Below, piece by piece: positions 9,565-21,215 of a stretch of DNA of 64,000 nucleotides. The DNA is taken from positions 19,025,004 through 19,089,003 of the forward strand of contig OX453283.1 of assembly GCA_949710005.1 (NCBI GenBank), read 5' to 3'. Origin of the DNA: Ricordea florida. Lineage: Eukaryota; Cnidaria; Anthozoa; Corallimorpharia; Ricordeidae. Below the pieces are notes generated by a model. It ran no database searches and had not been told where the DNA came from. It was given only the letters and a program-made list of their open reading frames with translations. Each line of letters begins with the position of its first letter. The stretch's first letter is position 1. Both the position numbers and the translations under genes were made by a program.

Positions 9565-11404
9565 ATGGAGAAACTCAAGTGTGAAAAGGCGAAGGCCAAA
9601 GGAGCTTACACGCGAACCAAAACGAGACTGTTGATGTTGATGGAAGGAGGCTTATCTCCGAAAGTTAAAGTTATGGAAGCCTTCGATTTTGTTTCGGTCT
9701 CTTTCTAAACAGTTGTCGAAGCCTGTGTGCGGCTTGAGTCACATTACGAAATCACTGGCGACTTGGATAAACTTAGAGCTGTATCTTTGGAGGTAGAGGC
9801 TGTTGAAGAAAATTTTAACGAAATTGAAGGGTTAGTTAGAGGATATCTGAACAGCAGTTCGGGTCAATGTGGTGTTTTCAACAGTTTCAAATCAGCGGCC
9901 GCTGAAGAGCTTATGATAAAGCAGACTGATCGGATCAAGGAGGAAATTAGTAGGCATGAGTTGGAGCTTAGTCAAGTGGTACAAGACCTGGAAAAAACGC
10001 ACGAGGAATGCCAGAAAAAGCTGAATGAGAGAATTCGCAGAGGAAAATTGCAGGTGGAGCGAGGTCAGAAAAATGGGGCTCGTAATCTGATGGAAGGATT
10101 GAAAGGACAAAGTCAGTGACACGCAGGTGCTAGGACAATCCACAAGGGAAACAGGTACTGCCCCAGAGTTTCAGATGACTGCAGAGGCACCCATTCCAGG
10201 TGGGCCCTGTATTTCCTCAACATCAAAATTGCACATGTCAACATCCACACCTGTCAACAGTATGGCTGCACTATCTTCACCAGTAAGTGGAGTTGTTTAT
10301 TCTTTTACCCCTTTTGTGCCTGAAGGCTCAGTGCCTCAGATGTCCACAGTGGTTTATCAACCTCAACCTCAGCAGCATCCCATAAATCCACTTGCAAATT
10401 CAGGTCAGGCCATCCCAGTTGGATCATCTGCTTTGCCACCACCAGCTTCATATAATTCTAATGTAATGGCATCTGGAACCCCCAGTGTGGTACCATGTAT
10501 GTCAAGTGGCAATCAAAGTCAATCAACCCCTGAAGCCAGCCAACCATCATACCCTTACCATGACAAGATCAATGTTGATTCTGCAGCCCTCAAGAAAGTA
10601 AGCATTCCTAAGTTTTCTGGTAATAAGAAGCAGTATGGGGCTTGGAAGGCAGTATTTTACTCATGCGTTGATCGAGCAAGAGCCACACCAGAATACAAGT
10701 TGTTAAGATTGCGTGAATGCCTCCAGGGTGAAGCATTAAAAGTAATCGAGCATCTTGGCCATTCAGCCACAGCCTATGAAGTAGCCAAGTCACGACTGGA
10801 CCGCAAATATGGTGGGAAGCGGCGAGATCTCACACTTCGTCTCGAAGAGTTGGATGCCTTTAAACAAATAAGAGAAGGGAATGAGAAGGATGTGGAGAGG
10901 TTTGCTGAGCTCTTGGAAGCATTAGTCGTAAACTTAACAGATGCCAATCAAGAAGCAGAACTTGGAAGTGGATCGCTCTATATCTCTCTCCAACGCAAGT
11001 TCAACAAGAGTCTTCTTGCAAAGTACAAGCAATGGATTTTCGATAGTGGTGAGAGTGAAAGTGTTACAGCATTGAGAGAATTCGTTAACCGTGAGTCAGA
11101 GTTTATGACAATAGCTTCCGAAGCAATAGTAGGTGCCATTAAAGATGGGCCCAAGAGGGAGAAAACATTCTTAGCTGAAGACCGAAGCTCCAAGAGGAAA
11201 CCTGTGAGGAAGTGCAAGGTCTGCAAAGGACCCCATAGTCTCTGGAATTGTGAAGGTTTTAAGAGGCTAGCAGTAAGCAACCGGTGGAACATTGCAAAGG
11301 AGCATAAATTGTGTTTTAGATGTCTAAGTGATGGACATCGTGGGGATACGTGTTTGTGGAACAAGGTCTGTGGGATAAATAAGTGTCAGTCTCGCCATCA
11401 CTGA
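9565..11404 (+). pseudogene. gag: BEL/Pao gag (DUF1759-like, zinc knuckles), broken
   Basis: The ATG at 9565 opens a charged N-terminus stopped by an in-frame TAA at 9706-9708. Beyond it a coiled-coil-like region runs to about 10119. A one-base shift then moves coding to another frame, which continues without further shift into the protease. It contains a Pro/Ser-rich linker, the DUF1759-type region (PKFSGNKKQYGAWKAVFYSC, later LDRKYGGKRR) and Cys/His zinc knuckles near the end (CKVCKGPHSLWNC; CFRCLSDGHRGDTC). A TGA at 11402-11404 ends this part; pol follows in the same frame. The usual role is assembly of the particle that carries element RNA. Confidence 0.85.
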
Positions 11405-12508
11405 ATGCTTCATGAGGACCATGTGGCAAGAGTAGAAACACAAGCAGAAGTTGGAGTGGAGTCATCAAGTGCATCAACAAGCAGCTGTACCAGAGAAGGG
11501 GAGATAAGTGAGAGAACCCATTCGACCACCACTTGAGAAGAACCTATTCTGTCCACCAGATTCATGGCACTGAGAACTATTCCTCTTTATTTGAGCAATG
11601 GGAAAAGAAGAGTTAAAGTAAATGCTCTCTTGGATGATGCAAGCAGCAAAAGTTACTTGAACAGTGATGTTGCAGCGGAACTTGAACTAGAAGGAAGCCC
11701 ACATGAACTAACTGTTAAGGTATTGAATGACAAGCAAGAGAGGTTTCAAACTACTCTTGTGGAATTTAGGATCACCAGTTTAAGTGGAGAATTGTCCAAG
11801 GAAGTCTCAGCCTATACAGCTGAAAGAGTTACAGGAAACATGGAAGTGGTGGATTGGAGGAAGTACCCCACTAAATGGGAACATCTGAAAGATATCAAGT
11901 TTCCTCAAGTGGGACCCCGTACCATGGTAGATTTGCTTATTGGCGTGGATCATGCTGACTTGCTGTACTCACTCAAGGATGTGAAGGGGCTACCAGGAGA
12001 GCCCATTGCTATGCTGACTCCACTAGGGTGGACTTGTATTGGCAATCCAGATGTGAACTCAGAGAGAACCCAGACCAATTTTACCTTCTTCCTGAATGAT
12101 TTGGACAAACTAAACAGCCTTGTTCGTCGGTACTGGGACATAGAAGAGCCAATATGTATAGAGAATTGTATTGTCAATCCAGACGAGACGTTTTCAAAGG
12201 ACACAGTTGCTAACTCTTTGACCTATGACAGTGGACGCTACGTTATTGGAATGCCTTGGAAACGCAACAAAAGTTCATTGCCCAACAATTACAGTATGGC
12301 ACTGCACTGTTTGCAGAACACAGAGAAAAAGTTACAAAGATCACCTGAGCTTGCTGAGGTTTACACTAAAATATTGCAAACGTATGAGAAAGAGGAATAC
12401 ATCCACAAGGTCCCTCGTAAAGGGAGAGAGCCTGATCAACTCTGGTACCTACCTCACTTCCCTGTGTTACGACCAGACAAGTCAACAACAAAAACAAAAT
12501 TGAAATGA
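11405..12508 (+). pseudogene. pol: BEL/Pao pol N-terminal part with aspartic protease (DUF1758-like)
   Basis: The frame is that of the second gag part, with a second TGA at 11534-11536. From 11564 it reads IPLYLSNGKRRVKVNALLDD. LLDDASS is the protease active-site motif (usually LDDGST), and Pao-type sequence follows (LLIGVDHADLLYS, LTPLGWTCIG). It ends with YLPHFPVLRPDKSTTKTK, normally the entry to the RT domain, and stops at TGA 12506-12508. Everything expected next (RT, RNase H) is absent. Both internal stops could be arginine CGA codons changed to TGA. Confidence 0.85.
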
Positions 12509-12610
12509 AGGCTGGGTTCAACAGTGAGATCCGGAAGTCGCACCAGGCAAGGGAACAAGTAGGGGAGAAGACATTCCTTTCTTTAGTCGGTGAAGACCGA
12601 TGAGAGCCAC
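12509..12610 (+). other. Scar of the deleted RT/RNase H region
   Basis: About 100 bases link the RT entry motif to sequence of the pre-integrase region. A full Pao RT plus RNase H would need well over 1 kb, so a large internal deletion has occurred. The scar carries stops and no recognisable motif. Confidence 0.7.
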
Positions 12611-14057
12611 GAAGATACTCGAGTTGGAGTAGACTTTTAAGAGATGCTGCAAGAGTTGATCACTTCCTCGAAAACTGTCGTTTACCAGCTGCCTTTCGAA
12701 GAGAAGGTACTATACAGCCTGATGAAGTAGCCTCTTCTGGAATGAGATTTACCAGACAAGCACAGCAAGAAGTCTTTAAGGAAGAAATACGAGCAGTCAA
12801 GATCAAAAAGGAACTGCCAAATGGGAGTAGATTGCAGCCCCTGAGACCTGTCTTGTCAGAGGATGGGGTTCTTCGCTGTGATGGGAGGCTTCGATATGCT
12901 GAGTATCTACCATGGGAAACCCGTTACCCCATCATCTTACCTCGAAGTCATTGGGTCACGACCCTCATCATCAAGCAAGCTCACGAGCAGAGTGAACACG
13001 GGGGAATTAACCAGGTGTTGGCCCAACTTTCTGTCCAGTATTGGATAATTTCAGCGAGAGAAGCAATCAAGCAATGAGAGAGAGAGTGCATGCAGTGCAG
13101 AAGGAGGAAAGTGAAACCAGCCAAGCAAATCATGGCCCCTTTGCCTGAATTGCATATTCAAAAGTCTTTACGTGCTTTCAGCCAAACATCACTTGACTTT
13201 GGCGAACCCTTTATCACGAAACAAGGAAGAGGAAACGTACGCCAGAAGAGATATTTGTGCCTATTCACGTGTTTGGCAACAAGGGCCGTGCATCTGGAGG
13301 TAGCTTTTAGCCTTGACACTGATTCATTTCTAAATGCCTTCTTTCGTATGGCATCATGATGTGGCCTACCAGAAATTGTTGTATGTGATAATGGGACTAA
13401 CTTCGCTGGAGGAAGTAAAGAATTGAAGGCATTAGAAACTTTACATAAGAAGGAGATTCAAGATGGCACAGCAACTCACGGGGTGCAGTGGCGCTTTAAT
13501 CCTCCTCTCACTCCACATTTCAGTGGTGTGCATGAAGTTATGATCAAGTCTGCAAAGAAAGCTATTTATGCTATCCTGAACTCTGCAGATATCTCAGATG
13601 AAGAACTGTTAAGTGCAGTCGTTGGCGCAGAAGGGTTACTTAACTCCCGACCAATCACTTACCAGTCGGCCGATCCCACTGACCTTACCCCTTTAACGCC
13701 CAACCATTTTCTGCATGGCCAGTTAGGAGGGAGATTTGCACCTAAAGTTATTGACAAGGTTGAGAGGAGGAGATGGCGTCGGGTCCAGGAACTTGCCAAT
13801 TTTGGCACAGGTGGCTTAGGGAGTGGCTCCCGAGTCTAAGTGGAAGAAAGAAATGGCGCTGCGAGCAGAGTGATTTGAAAGTTGGCGATGTGGTCATTGT
13901 AATGTCCACAGATAACCCAAGAGGAAGGTGGCCCCTGGGTCGAATCGTAAAAGTATTCCCTGGGAAGGATGACAAGGTTCGAGTAGTTGATGTTCAAGTT
14001 GAGACGAGTATCTTGCGGAGGCCGATAGTGAAGCTTTGCCCTTTGGAGTGTTCTTGA
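12611..14057 (+). pseudogene. int: BEL/Pao integrase with DUF5641-like C-terminus, broken
   Basis: The pre-integrase region has SWSRLLRDAARVDHF, VLRCDGRLRYAEYLPWETRY and a zinc-binding segment HEQSEHGG. The catalytic core follows: TSLDFGEPF (first Asp), CDNGTNFAGG (second Asp) and PHFSGVHEVMIKSAKKAI (Glu). LTPNHFLHG and GDVVIVMSTDNPRGRWPLGR mark the Pao C-terminal domain. In-frame TGA codons sit at 13075-13077 and 13357-13359, and a one-base shift near 13800 moves the last 80 residues to another frame. The catalytic residues remain readable despite the breaks, in keeping with recent decay. Confidence 0.87.
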
Positions 14058-14134
14058 ACTATTAGGTAGAAACTTTGCATGAAGTGAAACGCTTCTTTAG
14101 CATATTTAAATTTTATTGTTGATATTGTATATCA

Positions 14135-14147
14135 AAGAAGGGGAGGA
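14135..14147 (+). promoter_or_regulatory. Polypurine tract of the BEL/Pao element
   Basis: AAGAAGGGGAGGA lies directly before the 3' LTR, the expected position and composition of the plus-strand primer. Confidence 0.8.
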
Positions 14148-14344
14148 TGTTCTGAAGACTTACCAGTCCCCCCTGCGGTTATAATATTATATGACAAAAA
14201 GCTGAGCATGCGCGTGGGTCTTTGGTGCCACGAGGTCGGTAGAGCCGCCATTTGTTTTCGTTCGGTGGCATAATAAAAGTTGAAATTTTCAGTGTGTTCT
14301 TTAGTTGTTGATGAACGAAAGCCCAGCAGTCACCCGGAAGAACA
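14148..14344 (+). repeat. 3' LTR of the BEL/Pao element
   Basis: 197 bp, identical to the 5' LTR apart from one extra C. It ends AACA, followed by the target duplicate CGAT. Confidence 0.95.
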
Positions 14345-15055
14345 CGATTCTCGCAGCTCGTTGTTGCAGGCGTTCAAGAGTCTTTCTGTTAGTGCTTCCC
14401 AGAGGGCAAAAGCATGTATCACAATAGCTTAATATCGGTAGCACTGTGGACAATTTTTTAATTTTCAATGGACACTCTCTGAGTCCTGTTAGTGACATAG
14501 TTCTCAAACCATGAGAGAGGCTGGTCTTGAATTCGATATCTGTAACTTGTTTAAAAGACCATCATGAGGAACAGTATCGCAAGCCTTTTTCAGGTCAATA
14601 AACACTGCCCCCGTCAATAGCCCTTTGTCCATATGACCACGAATTTTATCTGTAAGGAAGGTAACGGCCAACTGAGTTGAATGATTTGCGCAACCCCGAT
14701 TAATAAGGGGAGAGAAGAGAGTTTTCTGCTAGGTAGCTATGTAGCTGATGGAAGACAGCTTTCTCCAGAATTTTCGACAAGATCGGTAAAATTGATATAG
14801 GCCTGTAATTGTCCAGATCCTCATTGTTTCCAGATTTGAACAAGGGTACAACTTTTGCTTGCTTCCATTCAGACGGGACTGCACCAGTTTCAATAGAAAG
14901 ATTTATCAAATGTTTTACACAGTCAGCTATCACAACTGCGCTGTCCTTTAAAAGTCTAGCAGGTAAACCATCTAGACCTGTAGCTTTCTTGAGAGAGACG
15001 CTTCTGTAAGTTATCTTACTAACACATAAAGCTTTACAATTGCTAGCACAACTCT
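14345..15055 (-). pseudogene. Non-LTR element B, 5' part (RT palm start with internal deletion)
   Basis: Minus-strand sequence reads KATGLDGLPARLLKDSA, then GAVPSEWKQAKVVPLFKSG and NYRPISILPILSKILEKAVF, then FIDLKKACDTVPHDGLLNKL (RT motif A), WFENYVTNRTQRVS, and after a junction LSTVLPILSYCDTCFCPL and LERLQQRAARIV. The stretch from the GVPQGS motif through the YADD box is missing, so an internal deletion removed the catalytic core before or after the BEL insertion. The element is truncated near 15055, just before the first visible exon of the Kolobok-type gene. Confidence 0.82.
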
Positions 15056-15076
15056 TATTTATTTCATTTCTCGCAG

Positions 15077-18000
15077 AACGATCCTTGTCCAGCCCCTGGT
15101 TCTCCGGCCCTCACTTGTGGATCAGACTCATACATGGACATTCTGTCAAGTACTCCCATCAGTTATGAGGTATTAATTTGTAGAGATCTCTGTTCAATAA
15201 CTAGGAATAATAAGATAGGGTGGTTAGTTCAGCCAAGTGATACATGCAAGGCAAAGAACTTCCTAGAACTTAAAATGCATAGAAAGTAAAAATTGACTGG
15301 TTTCTACTGCAAACAACAACAAATTAGTCCAGCAATGTCCAGCCGGCAGCCTTAATCAGCTTTGATATAGCTACCATGCATGACTATTTCCCTTGTTTTA
15401 GAAAGGTTAAGCTCACTTACCTTGGTAATTTTTTCTCTATTTTTGTTTTATAGTTCTACTATGTATGACTATTATTATATGCCAACATAATTAAAAAACA
15501 TGAATGACTGTTTTGCATTTTCAGACAGGCCAGAGTCAGAGTGATGTTCAGCTGCCTGTAGTATCCCCCATTACCTCTCACAGTTCACTGGACTGCACTT
15601 CATCTGAGGTGCTCGCAGAACAATCCACTACACAAGGCCGGGTATCTCCCAAGAAGGGCAAAAAACCCCACAGAAAGAAACAATCATGTGTCAACTGCCT
15701 TGTTTTGCTGAGTGAAAAGAAAAAACTTCAAAGGAAAGTAAAAATTGGACAGTCTCGACTAAAATCAGTTAATCAGAAAATGGAAGAAAACCAAAGAAAC
15801 TGGGCCAAAACATTTCAAGAAATGAGCCAAAGGCCACAGTTAGTATCTTCAGGTGAGCCTTATATTATCACAGAACACCACATGGCCAATCAATACATTG
15901 TAAACACAACAACAGACTACATGCAGATATAAAGTATACACAATATGCTTCAAGCCTTTAACTGGTTATGGTGCAGTTATCTATTTTATGAGTTAATGTG
16001 TTCAGGTTTTGACTAGCAACATTTATTTACTTATTTATTTTTATTATGGAATACTATGTGGCTCACAGCAATGTCCCTACCTTCCCTAATTGCAAGGGTG
16101 TTCTAGCAGTTGAACTTATACAATTTCCAGTTTACCCTACACTTTTTCTTACAAAGCTTGGTTAGAAGATGAGTCCCCTTCCTCACATAATGTCCTGGAA
16201 CTGTCATAGGCATGGGTATGGATATCTTCTAGGACAGGTCTAAAAACTGTAATGTTATTCCTAAGAACTCAAAATAGTGAAGATGATTTGTTTGACACTA
16301 ACACACCTGAAGCACCAACAGAGGATGTGATATATAATAATGATGATGCTGACGAAGATGCGGCAGTTGGGGAGGGAGAGCAAGCAATGAATTTTGATGA
16401 AAGGGACCCATTGTGGTCACCTGTCATTGAATTAGATGCCACTTACATGAAAACTGGAGACAATGATGACAGTGAAAAGGGTGAAAAACCAAGGTAAGAA
16501 TTATGCTACTGTAACAGCTACTTTTCAAGTAATACTATTAAAAGCACTTATTGCAGTTGGTTTTTCTTGTTTAAGACTGATTACTGCCCACCCTGCTTTC
16601 TTTTATTTTTCTTTTAGGTTGACTTGTGATGGAAAGAATGTGCAACAGGAACCAAAAGGAATTGTCTTCTTATCAAAGTTACTGCTCCTATTCCAATACT
16701 GCCACCTGTGCTTTGCCACAAGTCCTCATATCAGTGTGTCACAGACAGGGACAATCATAACGATTAAGACAACTTGCAGCATGTGCCAGGGAAGTTATGT
16801 TTGGCAGAGTCAGCCGTATCTCCTTGGAAGGTTTCCTGCTGGAAACCTTCTGTTGAGCTTCGCAATTCTTTGTGCAGGTGCTTCTGTTTACAAAGTGTTG
16901 TTGGTGTTCAAGCACATGGGGATGCTTGTGTATTCCCAACCCACTTATTATTACCATCAGAGGCATCTCCTAATACCATCAATAATGAAGTTTTGGCGCA
17001 ACTACCAGGCTCAGATTCTGGAAAAACTGAATGGTAAAGAAGTTGTGCTTGCAGGGGATGGCCGCCACGACGGTATGGGCCACTCAGCAAAATATGGAAC
17101 CTACACCATATTTTGTTGCACTGTGGGCCTCATCATCCATATTGTACTGATCCAGGTACCAGAAATACCAATTAGTATTACTAATAGTAATTTTATTTCA
17201 ATAACTTTGCAAAATCCACAAATTACACCATGTTTTTTGGTGGATAATACAACTATTGCATGTTTCACAATGTGAAAATTTCTGTATGTTAACAGTGTAC
17301 ATGTAATTCAACATGTCATGGCACAATGAATGTTAAAATTGCCAATTGAAACTGACTGTTCCTTAGGCCAATCAAGCCGGTAGCAGCAGCAACATGGAAT
17401 TTACAGGCCACCAAAAGGCTTTTGCCTTCCTGCTTGGCACAGGCATGATTATAAAGGCCTTTATTTCTGATCGACATATGCAAATAGCCAAGTGGATGCG
17501 GGAGACTTGTCCAAAGAAGTGCAAAGAGCTGGGGAAGCCTGTCATTGACCACTTCTTTGACCTATGGCACATTAGTAAAAGTAAGATTCATACCAGTCTG
17601 TGAATACTACATACACTAGTGCTAGTTCTTTACTACTGTTTTCCTGCTAGGTCAGCTTAATACAGAGCAAGTGCATATTATGGATATATTGGATCAGGTG
17701 GTAAATTGAACACTTTTCGTACAGTATCACATGGAAAGCCTTACTTTGCACTCATTTTTCCCTCCAAAATAGAAATACAGAAGGCTCTTATCAAGTTAAG
17801 CAAAGAGAAGGGGTGTGAGGTAATTGGGAAATGGCGGAAGGCATGTGTGAGGCACTTGTACTGGTCAGTCACCTCAACTATGCCTAACCAAGGGGAAGTC
17901 ATACTGGCAAAATTTCAGTGCCTTTTGTCACATATCATCAACAAGCACAAGGAGCTTCCAAACCGTTTATTTAAGAAGTGTGCACATGGTCCCATCACCA

Positions 18001-18438
18001 GCCCTTGTGTTTGGTTAACAAAAGGTACTTACGGCACTGTGTTTGAACATCTTTACTGATTCATGAATGCTCTTGTGACAGTTAATGACTTTCAACATCT
18101 AGAAAATTCACTTTTTTTTCACTTATGTTTAGTAGAAACAATTCAGGTAATGTGGCATAAATAGTGGAATGCAATAACAATGTACATACAGTATACTTGT
18201 GTTCTTTATATGTGTTCATTATATGGCACCAATAAAGCCATGTACATTTATATATGTATTTCACAGGGTCAGTTGCCTATGAAAAACTGTGTGAAGTACT
18301 TTCCCAGGCACCTCTGTTGAAAGCAATTAAGAAGGCTTCTCCAGTAGCACAAACAAGCTGTCTTGAGGGTTATCACTCTGTCGTGAATCAGTTTGCACTC
18401 AAGATGCTGGCTTACTCTTACCTGGGGATACTTGCCAG
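15077..18438 (+). CDS. Kolobok-type transposase gene, multi-exon, 5' end not found
   Basis: Likely exons are 15077-15169, 15525-15852, about 16252-16493, 16618-17155, 17367-17580, 17773-18024 and 18267-18438. The borders from 16493 onward are AG/GT and in phase, and no stop lies in the joined frame from 16618 to 18438. Early exons carry a basic coiled region with CVNC. The catalytic part contains GDGRHDGMGHSAKYG (first Asp), AFISDRHMQIAKWMR (second Asp), VIDHFFDLWHISK and SCLEGYHSVVNQFALKM, the pattern of Kolobok-superfamily DDE transposases, which often have an N-terminal THAP domain. I find no THAP exon; it may lie beyond the retroelements upstream. The phase between 15852 and 16252 does not close, so an exon is missing or misplaced. 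The 360 bases after 18438 hold no clear final exon. Confidence 0.72.
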
Positions 18439-18799
18439 GTAAGAACCTAAATTAGTTGTGTGGCCTGAAAGAAACTGCCAACAGTTGCAGTCTAAATGCT
18501 GGTTCACTAGTATTGTTGCCACAAAATGTTTACTGATTTTTCAGGCCCTTAAATAATATTGCTGCTTTAGAATAATTCTAAAACCACCGCACTGAATTTT
18601 TGATGTCATAAAAATGCTGATGCATGGATATTACCAATTCAGACTGAAATACATGTTTTCATGCTTTTACCTAACTTCATTGTCTCAGAGGTTAAACATC
18701 AATGTTAATGAAATAGTTGGCATGTGTACACATTGGTTTAATGCCTTTGAGGTACTGTATGTAAAATGTTTCTTAACTGATACCTGCAAATACATGTAG

Positions 18800-20011
18800 T
18801 CAGTCTTCAGTTTCCTCCTCATAGTCCCGATATTGTTCTGCATTTTTGGGGAAAGCTTTCCTTATAGCAGAGTAGACACAACTTGGGAGGGGGACTCTGT
18901 TGGAGGATCCAACATATTCCCAAACAAATCGCACAAATTGCCGGTAGGCAACAGGTCTATGGAATCTAGATATTGAAAAAGAACAATGCCATGGTAATTT
19001 TTACATGCAAACTAATGAATCATCACAATTTTAAGGAAAATGCGTTAGATGTACATGGACCAAATAGCATAATTTTGTGCAAATTATGCTATCAATTTAT
19101 GAAAATTAAAATAATAACAAAAGATCACTAAAACGATAAAATGGAGGTAGGGTTATGAAAATCTACAGGTAAGTTGTAGATAATTAATATGCAATATCCG
19201 TCTAGTACTTTCGTAAGTAGTAAGAACAACGGAAATGCCACAAACTTTGCCAACAAAACATAACTAACATAAAAAGAGTAAGTTACTGGGACTTCACATT
19301 TTGAAGAATCATTTTAGCTACACGAAAACAGACTCACTCATTTTCAGCTGCTCCTAGTTGAGTCATCGTGGTTGAATAAGACTTGTTCCGTCTTGTTTTA
19401 AGTCCCACTCCAGCAGTCTGCAATACCGACGTGTTTAAACTAACAGTATCAAAGCCTGAATGTGTTGTAAAACAGGCGCCTTCCATATCTATTTCCTCCA
19501 TTTTTTCCGAACAGCGATCAACTTACGAACAGCATCTGCACTCATCAGGCTTGACAACAAACTCAATTACAGTTAGAGCATTTGCACCTGAAAGATTGCA
19601 ACATTCCAATGGCCGGCGAATAAGTTTCACAACTGTAGATAGCAATATCGAAGGTAAGAGAGCAACTGAACATCCAGCAATAGCCTCTCGCGATCCGACT
19701 TGTAAAGTGAGTACGTTTAGATAAATGCTCGCAATAGTCAAAAGAGGCAAAGAGAAAAGTAGTACAGACCAAGTTCCAACATCAACTTCACCAGAAAATC
19801 TGCTCCAGAGCATCTCCTCTTCCTCTTCTTCGATAGCAAGCTGCTCTACGTAGCTGGCTATCTCTTCTTCGGTTACAATCGGCTCTAAACTGTCGTCATA
19901 TCGTTCTACGTCCTCAGCTGTCGAATAAAAACGTTCAGAAGATTGAGCCGAAGACTCTGATCCACTAATTGAAGAAGGTTCGGAGAAATATTCGTCAGAA
20001 ACGTCGGACAT
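18800..20011 (-). pseudogene. P2X7 C-terminal-domain-like protein, three exons, two lesions
   Basis: Exon 1 (20011-19770) begins MSDVSDEYFSEPSSISGSES and is acidic with a Glu run. Exon 2 (19587-19338) starts with codons completing GTWCKCSNCN and holds DECRCC, VDRCSEKMEEI and THSGFDTVSLN. Exon 3 (18965-18800) gives FHRPVAYRQFVRFVWEYVG, then PLPSCVYSAIRKAFP and a TGA. This Cys-rich module with AYRQFVR...LPSC is the cytoplasmic domain of P2X7 receptors, which binds zinc and guanine nucleotides; invertebrates carry many stand-alone copies. Splice sites fit GT/AG and phases agree. Exon 2 has one extra T after SNCN and a TAA after CCS where Glu is expected. It lies tail to tail with the Kolobok-type gene, 360 bp apart. 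Confidence 0.72.
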
Positions 20012-21215
20012 TTCCTCAAACTTTTACTCAAGAGCCTACTAAACAACACTGAAATATACAACGAGGGGGTTGAGAGTCTGACGTCATGATTGATGCATTC
20101 CGCTGCCATTCCGCGGACTCAACTGGAACACGATTTCAGTAATGGCGGACAGATTTCCAGCGGTTTCATAGCAAAAATACCGTACCATCCTACGATCCAC
20201 TAGTGAACCCAAATAGCCATTTTCAGTTGAAAAATATTGGAAAAGAAACACATGATTTTTCGTTTTAGGGGCACTTTAAGTTGCCAAAGCACAAACGGTT
20301 TACCCACTGCTGTAAACTCAAAATCATTCTTTGTAAACAGCTCCTCGGTTGTAGAATTAAAAACTGGTCTTGCATACCGGCATGATCGAGAACAAAAGAA
20401 GCTAAATATTACTGTCAATTGTATTTCGATAATTTTTGTTATGACGAGTTGTTCATTTTCATTTTAAATGTTTCTTTTTGTAATTCAGGTTACCTTATAA
20501 TAGTAATTAAATTTTGCAATGGTAGAAGTCATGTCAAGTAAAACTAGCAGCATGTTTATAATTCGCAATAAATGTTTCAGAAAGTTTATTCATGTCATCT
20601 CTATAAACTGGGGAATACCTTCCTGCGCTCAACAATACCTTTATTACTCCATCCTGTATCGCATTGTAAATGTCACGCTGTCATGTAACGCAATATTATT
20701 CAACGCCAAAAGCACTTTGAATCACACTTATATTTATATGTTCAAGTCACTTTACTGATTTTTTACTGGACCAAATACTTATAATAGTAAGCGAGTGAAC
20801 AAGGCACTGACCCATCAAAGCTTTTCTTTGATTATTTAAAATCATAATGCTGGAGAAAGCAGTCATTTCCAGGTGTTTTGATAGTTTAGTGTGGTGTAAA
20901 GAGAAACAACTAAAAAAAGAAAAGTATTTTTACAACTCACTGTTCTGTGCACTGCTTTCGCTTGTTACCATATAGGTGATACTTTGCACAAACCTGTTAA
21001 AATGATAAGCCTTTTTCCCTGACCAAAAAGCTAGACTACAAATAATCCTTCCTTTCTCTCTCTGTGAGATGATTCTACTGATCAGTCACAAATCAGAAAC
21101 TTCTTACTCAAATAAGCGCAGCCCTCAAAGAACCCTGCATTTGAAACAAAGTTAATAAGTGTTGCTCCGGAATAAACGCCGCGGCTCCCTTGCAAGGCTC
21201 ATTCGACAGATAACG
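20012..21215. other. Spacer upstream of the P2X7-C-like gene
   Basis: It probably holds the promoter of the minus-strand gene, but no TATA box is convincing. Short plus-strand frames at 20237-20758 show no family features. The remainder is AT-rich. Confidence 0.4.

Larger units (their letters stand above)
9262..14344 (+). mobile_element. BEL/Pao LTR retrotransposon inserted in non-LTR element B
   Basis: Two LTRs (9262-9457 and 14148-14344) bound a gag-pol region with Pao-type domains: DUF1759-like gag, zinc knuckles, DUF1758-like protease, integrase and a DUF5641-like C-terminus. CGAT flanks both sides (9258-9261 and 14345-14348), or ACGAT if the terminal A of the 3' LTR is shared. RT and RNase H are missing, and the frame has several in-frame stops and two or more frameshifts. 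The LTRs differ by only one C, which indicates recent insertion or later homogenisation. This copy cannot support its own transposition. Confidence 0.93.
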
